A DNA stretch of 64,000 nt from Caenorhabditis remanei (lineage: Eukaryota; Nematoda; Chromadorea; Rhabditida; Rhabditidae): positions 682,001-746,000 of the forward strand of contig NC_071329.1 in assembly GCF_010183535.1 (NCBI RefSeq). The letters run 5' to 3'. The stretch's first letter is position 1, and the number at the start of each line of letters is the position of its first letter. The translations under genes were made by a program, and so were the position numbers. Positions 47,092-58,472 of the stretch are shown here, in pieces. The notes under the pieces were generated by a model. It searched no databases, was not told where the DNA came from, and saw only the letters and a list, made by a program, of their open reading frames with translations.

Positions 47092-48763
47092 GGGGGTACT
47101 CGATTTTAGAACTCGGAAAGATAGAACTGCAACAAAATAAAACTGTAACAATATAGAACTGACAAAAATAAAACTGAACAAAATGGAACTGCGACGAAAT
47201 GGAACTGCACAAAATGGAACTGCTACAAAATAGAACTGCTACAAAATAGAACTCTAGTTCGATTGGAGCGCGTTTGCATTCGTGACTTTTTTGAAGAATT
47301 ATAACCAGTTTTCGAGGAGAAAAGTCGACTAACATGGGAATGACCCAAGGTGAAACGCTGGGTTTTCTTAGATATTTTGGGAAATGATACCCCTTACCCC
47401 AACTAGAACAAAATAAAAATATTACGTGCCCCTTTTAAGTTTCCAGAGAATGGCAGACATAATTCCATTTTTTCGAATTTTTCGAGTTGAACCACTTCGA
47501 GACATTGTAACTCGGTCAATTCAAGAGCAATCTTTTCAAACTAAAATGTAATCGCAAGATATAGGCCAAGGCTTCATAAAAGGTAACTAACTCATGTTTC
47601 CAGCTGTGACTCCCGAATTACTATAAATGAAAATGTGAAATTTTGCACTTCTCATGAAACCAGAAAGTGGCCATTTTCGAAAAAAGGTATTTGGGAGACT
47701 ATGTCTATCCGATTGCCAGTGACAAATAAGGTATATATACGTATTCAAATATATGGCTCACCTTTCATTCCAGAGACTTATTTTCATTTTTTCAGTTTTT
47801 CAGATCAACTTCATGTATAGGGGTACGTCAATTCGTTAAAAATAACTTCCGCGTTTTTCAGTGAATTTTCCCTTTTTTAGTTAGACGGCAATTACAATGT
47901 TTTGGAAACTATATTACGCTTAAATGTCAGTATACCTTTTGCTCAGAACAATTGATCAACTCTACAGTTGAAAAATCACACGTATCCCTATACATGAAGT
48001 TGAACTGAAAAATTGAAAAAATGAAAATAAATCTCGTAAATGAAAGGTGAGCCATATATTTGAGCATGCATATGTACCTTATTTGAGATGTACGTCCAGA
48101 TAGACATAGTCTCCCAAATACCTTTTTTCGAAAATGACCACTTTCTGATTTCATGAGAAGTGCAAAATTTCACATTTTGATTTGTAGTAATCTGGGAGTC
48201 ACAGCTGGAAACATGAGTCTTTTACCTTTTATGAAGCCTTGGCCTATATCTTGCGTTTACACTTTAGTTTGGAAAGATTACTCTTGAGTTGACCGAGTTA
48301 CGATGTCTCGAAGTGGTTCAACTCGAAAAATTCGAAAAAATGGAATTATGTCTGCCATTCTCTGGAAACTTAAAAGGGGCACGTAATATTTTTATTTTGT
48401 TCTAGTTGGGGTAAGGGCTATCATTTCCCAAAATGTCTAAGAAAACCCAGCGTTTCACCTTGGGTCATTCCCATGTAAAAACACTTGTTTTATGAAGATA
48501 AAGTCTTTGTCTATTTAATAGTCAACATAAAACTGTATAAAATTATCTTCGATCGGCCCAATAAGCCTTTTCAAAACCAGTGGAAGAGTTCTATTTTGTA
48601 GCAGTTCCATTTTGTTCTGTTCTATTTCGTGGAGTTCTATTTTGTAACAGTTCCATTGTGTTCAGTTCCACTTTGTAGCAGTTCTATTTTAGTCAGTTAT
48701 ATATTGTTACAGTTTTATTTTGTCGCAGTTCTATTTTTCCGAGTTCTAAAATCGAGTACCCCC
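47092..48763. mobile_element. Fold-back element, 1,672 b, 8-b target duplication
   Basis: Starts GGGGGTACTCGATTTTAGAA and ends with the reverse complement. GGAAAGTC flanks it at 47084-47091 and 48764-48771. Just inside each end lies a simple array of TGGAACTGCTACAAAATAG-type units (47.12-47.26 and 48.59-48.75 kb). The middle is a long imperfect palindrome: about 47.33-47.93 against 47.94-48.48 kb. No transposase frame is present; the superfamily is uncertain, though an 8-b duplication is compatible with hAT. Confidence 0.85.
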
Positions 48764-48998
48764 GGAAAGTCATATTTGGAACATCTAGCCAAAAATGATA
48801 AAAACACGTACATATCATCGTTGGCGCCGTGGTTATTTATAACGGGCAGTCGATACTCGGCGTATTCAAAAAAAAAATCACATTCAAAACTAAATATAAA
48901 TATAATCTCTTTTATTTATTATAAAACTTTCATTAAATTATATTTAATTCAAAAACAGTGTACCCAGATTTGTAGATTAAGAAATTGCCCGCTTCACA

Positions 48999-50871
48999 TT
49001 ATCCATATCCTCCATTCCATGCTACCATATTGCCCTGTGGATACTGCCAGTTTTGAGGATAGCTAGTAAGTGGCATCCGTGGAACCATGTTTGGTACCAT
49101 ACCGTGCATTCCTTGATACATCTGCATCTGATTCCATGGTCCCATTGTCATATCCGTTGGGTACCATGGTACCATATTGTTCATGGGCATCATATGGCTC
49201 TGCTGTGGATAACGATAGTTGATTGATACTTGAGAAATATAAGGTATTCCGGGAGCCATTTGCATTGGGTACATTCCCATTTGATTCTCCTGGTAATGGT
49301 TAACGGATTGAGTGAAATTTGGAGCAAATATCATTTCTGACGGTGAGCCTGGGTACGGTAGCTCCGTGGCTGGACGGTTAACTCCTCGTCGTTTCATATT
49401 CGCTTTGGATAACTTATTATGCCCGCCAAATGCCTTGAATCCGGCCGCATACGGGTTTAGTTCAATTTTCAGGGAACTTATATGACTATTCTGAAAATAT
49501 TACGAGATTCTACCAGATCCAAAACAATTTATAATTTTTTGAAACCAACCTGATAAGCAGTGACACCGATAAACTCCGTGACGCCCAATCGGAATTCCTC
49601 TTTCACCGAATCCCCCATTTTCTGAATGCTGATAACTGGGAGATATTTATGCCTGGATTGTACATAGACCCTGTCTTCTTTGGTGTTATCGGGATCATTT
49701 GTGAGTTTGATATGTTTAAATGAAACTGGACTATTCATCCAATGACTTCCATTCTTCCATCCATCCGTGTGTTGTTTCATATCGATTGGTGGAATCTTAT
49801 AGCCTTCTCGTTTCTTTTCCCATTTATTGCGTAGGAATTCGTATCTGAAAAATTGAAATTATAAATCATCGATTAATCGCTACCAACCGATTTTTATCAG
49901 CTGAAGAATATTCCAAATTGTAGATCTCGGGGAGTTCTATGTCACTGATATAATCTGAACCGAAAAACCGCCGAAAAACCCATTCTAGCCCGGTCCTCTG
50001 CACATTAACAAATAGCCATCCGTACCGTAGTAGGTCTCAGACATAGAACTCACCGAGATCTACATTTTGGTATATTTTTCATCTCATAAAACACAATTTG
50101 GAAAAATTTTGAAAACCTGGCCCGGTCCGAAGGTCCTGTTTCAAAAAATTAATCAATTTTTCATACTTGTCAACCGGGCCGGCGCGTAACTCGCGTCAAA
50201 TTGAGTTTTATGAGCTGAAAAAAATACCAAAAGGTAGATCTCGACGAGTTCTACGTCTCTGATATAATACGGGCAGGATGGCTATTTGTTAATGGTCCGC
50301 GGACCGGGTTTAAGCGCCAAAAAATGCAAAAACGGTAAAAAACTATTCTTGTCCGGCCCGCGGCATATTAACGATTAGTCGACCCGTAATAGGTCTCAGA
50401 CATAGAACTCGCCGAGTTCTGCATTTTGGTATATTTTTCATCACATAAAACTAAATTTGGAAAAATTTTGAAGACCCGGCCCGGTCCTGTTTCAAAAATG
50501 AATCAATTTTTTTTCGAAAATGTGGAAATTTTCGATGATTTTTCAGAATTTTTCTAATTTAGAATGATAGTCAAAATTCGACTTTTTCGCGAATAAATCG
50601 GAAAGTTTGGCGCCAATCGCCAGGCCGGTTTGCAATTAGGCTGTAATTTTAGAACTCACTTATAGTTATCGACTCTCTCAAAATGAAGAAACACAGCATA
50701 CACTAAATCTGGATCCAATCCTTTCAAAATATAATTCAGAAGAGGAAACAATTGACGTCCATTCGTCCGATTCAGAATCATTTCAGTGTGTGGATAAAAC
50801 TTCTCCCATTGGTCCCGATTGAACAATGACACTTGAATTCCAGATGGTGGAGACGTGGCGGTGGTGGACAT
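48999..50871 (-). CDS. T-box transcription factor
   Basis: Exons 50871-50660, 49844-49550 and 49490-48999 total 999 b (332 aa). The T-box spans about residues 12-190. Visible family landmarks are VSLFNRDQWEKFYPHTEMI, GRQLFPLLNYILKGLDPD, KNGSHWMNSPVSFKHIKLTN, SRHKYLPVISI and TEFIGVTAYQNSHISSLKIE, ending NPYAAGF. The C-terminus is rich in Met, Pro, Gln and Tyr (YPMQMAPGIPY, MVPNMVPRMP) and may act as a regulatory region. The ATG directly follows TTTTTTTTCAG, so there is either trans-splicing or a 5' UTR intron. Caenorhabditis has many rapidly evolving T-box genes; I cannot assign a specific symbol. The first intron holds CATACTTGTCAAC-family MITE remnants (about 49.88-50.50 kb). Confidence 0.92.
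49866..50640. mobile_element. Decayed hAT-like MITE remnants in T-box intron 1
   Basis: CATACTTGTCAACCGGGCCG starts at about 50163, and GTAGATCTCG(G/A)(G/C)GAGTTCTA phrases recur at 49.92, 50.05, 50.24 and 50.41 kb in alternating orientation. At least two old copies are overlaid; right ends are not clear. Confidence 0.6.
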
Positions 50872-51870
50872 CTGAAAAAAATGGGAATTGTTGTAAGAAG
50901 ATAGAAAAATACCTTCCGTCACGACGTAAGGAGCAATGAATGGGTGAATACAGACTTGACAGACGCATTGTTTGGTGGGCGGAACCTGTGCAAATCTGAA
51001 AAGTATACGGTATCTAGTATATGGTGGCTAACCATCTGGTTGACTGCAATTTAGACGGTATACTGTAGCCAGTATCTACTGGATACAGTATAGGTTGAAA
51101 TAACACATTTATTTCTGGAAATAATCCGGTTTTAAAGATGACAAGATTGCGAATGAAATTCTACAGTACCGGTCAAAAGATTATAAGCATTGACCGCGTT
51201 CAGTTGAGATTGTTCTACTTTGAGAGGGTGCTACAGTATAACTGATTGTCGTACAAAGTAAGTTATGCATAAACCATACAGAACAAAGGTAAATCTTCAT
51301 TTTTGTAGTTGACAACTTTTTTGTACTGACACTCTCTAGAGAGTTATGGTCATTATAAGACTACAGCTTAGAAATCACTCTATTTTCCACGGAAATGAGT
51401 AGATTGGAGGGAGAAATAACTTTGTCGATATGTAACTCTCTAGGAAGTGTCCGTACAAAAAAGTTATTAACTTCAAAAATCAAGCACTACTTTTGGTCTG
51501 TTTTATCTTATAAAAAGTTATCTTGTGGGACAGTTAGGTTTACCATGACACACTCTCAAAGTTGGGCATTTTCAACTGAAAAAGGCGGTACTGTATTTCA
51601 GCACTCCATCTATTTCAATTACTAAAACTGATAGTTTTATTCAGTTTTTCCCATTTTCTTGTTTTTATACCTCTGGATTCATTTAATGAAAATAGTTTTC
51701 CCCGTTTATTGAAAGAAACAAAAATCGTATGTTCATGTTTATAAGCATTTATTATGGGGTTTAGCTGCACTCAAGGTTTGAAAATAATTTCATTTAATAA
51801 TAAATCATTGTAGATGCAATAAAATATATCGAAGGAGACAGCGACCCAATTTCAGCATCGCCATACATAG
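50872..51870. other. Intergenic region with one intact MITE
   Basis: Includes a short inverted CAGTA(T/C) motif cluster at 51010-51090 (TATACTGTAGCCAGTATC) and the MITE at 51164-51593. The last 270 b are the 3' part of the duplicated unit described at 51600-55480. Confidence 0.5.
51164..51593. mobile_element. Palindromic MITE, CAGTACCGG family, TA target
   Basis: Left end CAGTACCGGTCAAAAGATTA, right end AAAAAGGCGGTACTG, TA on each side. The inner arms around GTTGACAACTTTTTTGTAC and GTACAAAAAAGTTATTAAC face each other. Confidence 0.8.
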
Positions 51871-53293
51871 CTACAGTACCTCAACACCACTACGTAGAAT
51901 AGGCCATCCGTTTTCATATTCCACTCCTTTCAACTGAAGTTTTTTATTTGTCTTATCAATCTTTCCAGTGAGTTCCTGTTTTTCTAGAGAATCCTCTTTC
52001 ACTTGCTTCAGTTTCGAATTCAATACACTTCTCCGTTTCAGCAACTGTAGAACTTTATACTCTGGAGCATACGATTTATCAAAAATCATCAATGAATCAT
52101 CATAAAGATACTCTTTATAAGGACGTTGATGAATAGACCAGGTATTTATATAAATACACAACTGCGACTGGACTATACTCAGTATAGGCCGTTTTCGAGT
52201 CTTTGGTGAGTTGACTGAGCTGAAAGAAAAATGATTGTTAATTAGAATAGGTCACTCCCCAACATACATTAGTCTGCGCTCACTTCCAAACCGATACCCT
52301 ATCAATACATCAATCCCATGAAATAAAACAGGCATTATTTCTTCTTCCACAATATCTATGGTCATCCAATTGAATAAATCATATTCCGAATTCACCCAGT
52401 GATGGAGAAATTTGTTGATGTCAGGGATGGTTAAATTGTTCTTTCCTAGTGTAATTACATCGTTGTTTTTAATCGAAAGAAGATGTTCCAGGCGGATCCA
52501 ACGAGCATCACAATAATGGACATCAGTGTACTTGAAGAGCTGGAATTATGAAGGTTTGTGGTCGGTCTGACAACAAAGAATTATTAGAAAACTTACATTT
52601 GGATGATAATAATCTTCTGGAATTTCACCTCTAATTATATGCAAATCTTGGTCTTCTCTCTCAAAATCCATCACTTCATCCAGCTGTTCCTTCTTAAAAT
52701 GTCCCCCAACCAAATACAAAACTGCAAAATTTCGGAATTCTGGAATTTCCAGAACCTCCTTGATATTTTGAGTGGATGAGCTTATCAGCATATTGATGTG
52801 TCCACATCTAAAAAGTTTATAAATTCGAGTGAATAACTGACGTGTGTATTCGAGGGTTGTCGATGTTTCGGAGAGCCTGAATTCAGATTTATATTTTCGA
52901 GAAAACGAAGAGCTAGACATTTTTCTCTTAACTCACCAAGGTTTCAAATCCTCCTTTATCAATTTTGGTATACTGGGATGGTTGAAAGGGTTGGTACCAC
53001 AAGAAAGTGTCACACCGGGGTAATCCAAACTAACATAAGTGCGTTCCCCGTAAAGATTAACCCTAATCTGTCTGATTCGAATATAACAGACTTTTACAAT
53101 AGCTTCCATATATTTCGAGGTAATTGCGATTTTTACTCTGGAATAAAAAATAAGATATTTTCAGAAAGAAACAAGAAAACGATTACATTTCATCAATATC
53201 CATGATTTTAATCACATGTTTCATTGCGACAAACGGTAGTTTTCTCAATGGGAAAGTGCTGAGCATCGGTTGAATAGCTCGAATCGCGTCCAT
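51871..53293 (-). CDS. F-box/FBA gene, tandem copy 1
   Basis: Exons 53293-53187, 53137-52937, 52912-52597, 52539-52268 and 52219-51871 total 1,245 b (414 aa). The F-box starts STFPLRKLPFVAMKHVIKIM and continues IVKIAITSKYMEAIVK after the first intron. The FBA part includes YLVGGHFKKEQLDEVMDF, IPEDYYHPN and DARWIRLEHLLSIKNN. The tail exon has LLKRRSVLNSKLKQVKEDS. Compared with copy 2, the first donor reads GTAATC instead of GTAAGA, and a stretch of the FBA exon has changed (IKNNDVITLGKNN here). Predicted SCF substrate adaptor. Confidence 0.83.
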
Positions 53294-53952
53294 GTTATGA
53301 ATGACGCAAAATCAATAAATGCCTCAGAGAGGAAAAGGGATGGCAACGGGAGGAGACGTGACCCCGGCCGAATATATGGTCTCTCTCTCTCTCTCTCTCC
53401 CTTTTTCTACTACTCGAGAAGCAAAGGGTGTCTCCTTGGTGCATAATTAAAAGACCCTAAACAACGGCCTCCAGAAAATTGACATGTTTACCCACTGCAT
53501 TGTCCATCACTGCCGAAGTTAGTCTGATTCTATTTGAGTATTCAGATCAGCTGGTAGGAATCAAAAAAATGGACCCAAATGTTAGGCTAAAGAACTTAAA
53601 AACATTTTCTCTCAAAATTGGGCATTTTCAATTGAAAAAGGCGGTACTGCATTTCAGCACTCCATCTATTTCAGTTACTAAAACTCATAGTTTTATTCAG
53701 TTTTTCCCATTTTCTTGTTTTTCATACCTCTGGATTTATTTGATGAAAATAGTTTTCCCCGTTTATTGCAAGAAACAAAAATCTGTCTATTGAAACAGCA
53801 CAAAAATCGTATGTTCATGTTTATAAGCATTTATTATGGGGTTTAGCTGCACTCAAGGTTTGAAAATAATTTCATTTAATAATAAATCATTGTAGATGCA
53901 ATAAAATATATCGAAGGAGACATCGACCCAATTTCAGCATCGCCATACATAG
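53294..53952. other. Spacer between tandem copies
   Basis: Holds a (CT)n microsatellite at about 53380-53402, a stretch without homology at 53.40-53.63 kb, and then the start of repeat unit 2. Confidence 0.6.
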
Positions 53953-55375
53953 CTACAGTACCTCAACACCACTACGTAGAATAGGCCATCCGTTTTCATA
54001 TTCCACTCCTTTCAACTGAAGTTTTTTATTTGTCTTATCAATCTTTCCAGTGAGTTCCTGTTTTTCTAGAGAATCCTCTTTCACTTGCTTCAGTTTCGAA
54101 TTCAATACACTTCTCCGTTTCAGCAACTGTAGAACTTTATACTCTGGAGCATACGATTTATCAAAAATCATCAATGAATGATCATAAAGATACTCTTTAT
54201 AAGGGCGTTGATGAATAGACCAGGTATTTATATAAATACACAACTGCGACTGGACTATACTCAGTATAGGCCGTTTTCGAGTCTTTGGTGAGTTGACTGA
54301 GCTGAAAGAAAAATGATTGTTAATTAGAATAGGTCACTCCCCAACATACATTAGTCTGCGCTCACTTCCAAACCGATACCCTATCAATACATCAATCCCA
54401 TGAAATAAAACAGGCATTATTTCTTCTTCCACAATATCTATGGTCATCCAATTGAATAAATCATATTCCGAATTCACCCAGTGATGGAGAAATTTGTTGA
54501 TATCTGATAGAGTCAGATTGTTCTTCCCTAGTGTGATTGCAAAGTTGTTTTTAATCGAAAGAAGATGTTCCAGACGGATCCAACGAGCATCGCAGTAATG
54601 GACATCAGTGTACTTGAAGAGCTGGAATTATGAAGGTTTGTGGTCGGTCTGACAACAAAGAATTATTAGAAAACATACATTTGGATGATAATAATCTTCT
54701 GGAATTTCACCTCTAATTATATGCAAATCTTGGTCTTCTCTCTCAAAATCCATCACTTCATCCAGCTGTTCCTTCTTGAAATGTCCCCCAACCAAATACA
54801 AAACTGCAAAGTTTCGGAATTCTGGAATTTCCAGAACCTCCTTGATATTTTGAGTGGATGAGCTTATCAGCATATTGAAGTGATCACATCTAAAAAGTTT
54901 ATAAATTCGAGTAAATAACTGACGTGTGTTTTCGAAGATTGTCGATGTTTCGGAGAACCTGAATTCAGATTTATATTTTCGAGAAAACGAAGAGCTGGAC
55001 ATTTTTCTCTTAACTCACCAAGGTTTCAAATCCTCCTTTATCAATTTTGGTATACTGGGATGGTTGAAAGGGTTGGTACCACAAGAAAGTGTCACACCGG
55101 GGTAATCCAAACTAACATAAGTGCGTTCCCCGTAAAGATTAACCCTAAGCTGTCTGATTCGAATATAACAGACTTTTACAATAGCTTCCATATATTTCGA
55201 GGTAATTGCAATTTTTACTCTGGAATAAAAAATAAGATATTTTCACAAAGAAACAAGAAAAATCTTACATTTCATCAATATCCATGACTTTAATCACATG
55301 TTTCAATGCTACAAACGGTAGTTTTCTCAACGGGAAAGTGCTGAGCATCGGTTGAATAGCTCGAATCGCTTCCAT
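53953..55375 (-). CDS. F-box/FBA gene, tandem copy 2
   Basis: Exons 55375-55269, 55219-55019, 54994-54679, 54621-54350 and 54301-53953 total 1,245 b (414 aa), the same lengths as copy 1. The F-box is STFPLRKLPFVALKHVIKVM then IVKIAITSKYMEAIVK. Differences from copy 1 cluster in two places: around FSETSTIFENTRQLF in exon 3 and around INKNLTLSDINKFLH-type residues in exon 4 (here NFAITLGKNNLTLSDI). Both copies are open, so both could be active. Confidence 0.85.
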
Positions 55376-56416
55376 ATTATAAAGGAAGCAAATCAATAAA
55401 TGCCAGAGAGAGGGAAGGGGATGGCAACGGGAGGAGACGTGACCCCGGGCCGAACACATATGGTCCCTCTCCCTCCCCTCCTTTTTTTATAATGTTTCCA
55501 TGTATTCTCAGCTAAAAAGCCGAAGAAGCCATGAAATTCTTTTTAATCCTCGAATTCCATGGTGACTTAATTTCCGTTGTTTTTTCATTGATTGAGTTAT
55601 TGCACTAGCCGAACTTGAAAACATGTCTCCATTAAGAATCTCAATATGATTCACCTGTGTTCAACCGCTGACCGAGAGGTCAGCTAGTTGTCTTTACGAA
55701 CTCGATAGCCTTCTCGAATTGACACTAGTGTTTTCTATGATGAAAAATGAGCAAACTTTCGGAGCAAAAAAATCCACTTATTCGGGAGTTTTGCACTTTT
55801 TGACTGTCACCATTCAAAAGAGTAGATTCGAAACTGTGAGTGTGCAAGTTTATTGAAAATTCTGAACGGATACCGAAAGTCAATTCCCTTGTTAGCCTTC
55901 CTCCAATGACACATGTCCCCCTCATAATTTCAATGTGTCTTGGGGTAACATTTCCTAGTCAGCCATAATCTCTGAATGGTTATGTGGCAGGCGTTCTCTG
56001 CGTGTTTGTCTTCGGCGAGGGGTGCAATAGTGGTAATTACCGGCTTAGGCCGGGCCACCAGTTGCTGGGGAGCTTATTTTGTGAGGGGCCATTAAAGTGT
56101 TCGCTCTGAGAGCAGTGCATCTTCGGGTCCGGTCAAGCAAGGCACAGTAATTTCTCTACGTCTGACCACCCGCAAATCCCACTGGTTTGCGTGGTTGCAG
56201 GACGAATCTCATAACCGCACTGTGTGCCGGGGTACCCGTCCCTAGTCCGCAATAGTCTTGGAATGGTTACGTGACAGACGTTCTCCATGTGTTTGCCTAA
56301 GTCCTTCTTTTCTCGGATCTTGATGAGCAGATGGTATTGCCTCATTACGAGAGACCTTTCATTACACAGACACTCAGCAACCCTTCTACGCCATCTCTCC
56401 TTTCCTGTATTTCAAT
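55376..56416. other. Intergenic region with an imperfect direct repeat
   Basis: GAATGGTTATGTGGCAGGCG at about 55973 returns as GAATGGTTACGTGACAGACG at about 56257. The block between is relatively GC-rich and unlike its surroundings, possibly an old mobile element. No coding model is supported. Confidence 0.4.
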
Positions 56417-58174
56417 ATGCTTAGCACACTTGCTTTGAAGTATTGCCATCAGATTCTGTTCGATCCGATATTCTTGATAAGAAAAGAATTCAAGTTTAAA
56501 AAACTACCAATTATTGTCAGAATTTTGATAATACAACTAATGGATCCAGCTGAACGGTAACTTGAGTATTGGTGACTTAATTAATATAACTAATTACATG
56601 ATTTAGATTAGCATTGAGTCTCACTTCGAAACGAATGGAAATCGAAATGAAATTAATCAAAAAACAAGGATATTACCCTCAAATTGTTTTTCTAGGAGGA
56701 CTTTCTTTTATAACAATGCGTGAAGACCCATCTTTTGAAATATGCTGTAACAGATTCGGGTATAAGAGGAGAGGAGGAGGATATCACTGGTAAATCGCTG
56801 AAATTGATTGATGTTTAGATAGTTTTGCATGTTTCAAAAGTTTTTTCGAAAATTTTCAGATTTTTTTCGGAAAAAAATCTATAAGGGGAACACAACTGTT
56901 TCCAAATTTTTTGATATGAATGTATTCAGAAAGCCAGGGAAAATATACATTTCTCTTGAGCAAGCTATGAGACGTCGAAATGCCAAAAATCGCTCCTCTT
57001 TTTGCAATTTTTTTCAGTACATTTCAATATTGTTGTGCTCGTGAAAAGAATATTTTCAAAAATTTTCCAGAAAATATTCGAAAGGGGGATAGAACGTTGG
57101 CTGGAACTGTGATACCTCCGTGATATGACAGTGTGGCGACGGCAGTGTTCCGTCTTGTAAAATTTTAGGGATTAACTCTGAAACGTGAATAAATCAGCCA
57201 GAAATCTCTTTTCAGACTACAATACGAAAAAAAGTCGCCAATTCGAAACACAGCTCTAGCTATTAATAAACTTTCCAATGTTATCAATATCTACGGTCTC
57301 GGAATTCATTTCACTAAACCAAATCCAAGTTTGATACGTCTTAAAAAGTTATTCTCCAATGACACTTTTAAATCATCTTGGAACAAAATCACATTGGATG
57401 GAATTGAATTCAATTCAGAGTTCGCAAATTTCTTTTTGAACATGGCGGATCGTCGTAAAGCGTTTCAAATTTTCAACTCTGACATGCCATTGGATTTCAA
57501 GCATAAGAATGTGAGTTTTGGGTAGTTGTTTTTCGAATCTAAGTTCTCTATTCTAGGCTTTCAAATTTGGAACCACTGATTACGGTGATGCACGATGGGT
57601 CACTTTGAATGACATGCTGCAAATCAGAGGTGTGGTAAATGTGACATTGGGAAGGACTACACTAACTTCTATTGAAGTGAGATACTTCATTTCCCGTTGG
57701 ATTAATTGTCCAGATGATATGTTCGAATGGATGAGAATCATAGCGATGGAAACTATTCAGTTGGAAGGATTATTCAACGAATTGGTTGTGTTGGAGCATC
57801 ATATCAACCCTACAAACATTGGATACTTCATGTAAGTTTTCTAGATAATTCAAATTCAATTTTCGTATGTTTTCAGACTTGCCAAGTCCACTTCAAAAAC
57901 TTTCAAGGTGTTGTATGTTGACCATTATATAGATTCTGTGATACTGACTGCATGGAACCCCTATGATGAACGCAGAAATGGAAATACCAAGGAAAAGTTC
58001 AAAAACGTTTATGAGATCATGGTACTGTTGGAGAAGAAGAAAACGTTGGAAAAGGAATTGGAGGAGTCAAGAGATGTTACGAAACGGAGGGAATACAGGG
58101 ATCAAATTCAGGAATTGGAAAGAAAGATTCATGAGTTGGGAGTGGTTTATCGAGATGGAAGAGCTACTATTTAA
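56417..58174 (+). CDS. F-box/FBA gene, one splice junction uncertain
   Basis: Exons 56417-56556, 56607-56789, 57216-57510 (or 57198-57510), 57557-57831 and 57877-58174. Exon 1 starts MLSTLALKY and carries a weak F-box (FKFKKLPIIVRILIIQLMD); exon 2 continues LALSLTSKRMEIEMKL. The FBA core includes ITLDGIEFNSEFANFFL, MPLDFKHKN and AFKFGTTDYGDARWVTLNDM; the tail is coiled coil (LLEKKKTLEKELEESRD). Using the strongest acceptor (CTCTTTTCAG, exon from 57216) creates TGA across the junction. Using an AATCAG acceptor 18 b upstream avoids it, and gives a 313-b exon, the same length as in three paralogues. I favour the upstream acceptor; a pseudogene is the alternative. Residue 57+ lacks the usual FPL start of the F-box. 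Confidence 0.7.
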
Positions 58175-58472
58175 TAACTTGTACCTTTTTTCTTGTTTCT
58201 TTATGTCTCTGTAGTTTTGCTTATTGTTATTAACGAATTGTTAAAGCGAGAGATTGAAGAAGCATTTATGAAAAAAAAAGCATTTAATTAATTTTTTGAA
58301 TTCCTAACTCCTAATAGTAAATTGGAAAGATTTTTCAAAAAACATACACGTGGCACGATACTCGTTTTTCTCGTGACAACCTTAGTCTACAAATATCAGT
58401 CAGTTTTCTGAAAAATAATCATTTCAAAGTATTGAATCAAGATAATCTTCAAATTTTAAACAAAAAGAAGAA
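58175..58472. other. Short spacer
   Basis: 3' flank of the F-box gene and 5' flank of the membrane protein gene. Nothing else is seen. Confidence 0.4.

Larger units (their letters stand above)
51600..55480 (-). repeat. Tandem duplication of an F-box gene, offset 2,082 b
   Basis: Unit 1 (about 51.6-53.4 kb) and unit 2 (about 53.67-55.48 kb) align base for base at an offset of 2,082, exons and introns alike, with only scattered substitutions. Unit 2's left end abuts a piece of the MITE tail (AAAAAGGCGGTACTG at 53634-53648) that also precedes unit 1, so the MITE end was carried along or lies at the breakpoint. Confidence 0.9.

Noticed and set aside
53380..53402. (CT)n run as a regulatory GA-rich element
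   Set aside because: A simple microsatellite in the spacer, with no further evidence for a regulatory role.
56829..57044. 71-codon frame inside the F-box gene intron
   Set aside because: Phe/Lys-rich low-complexity sequence between two well-supported exons.
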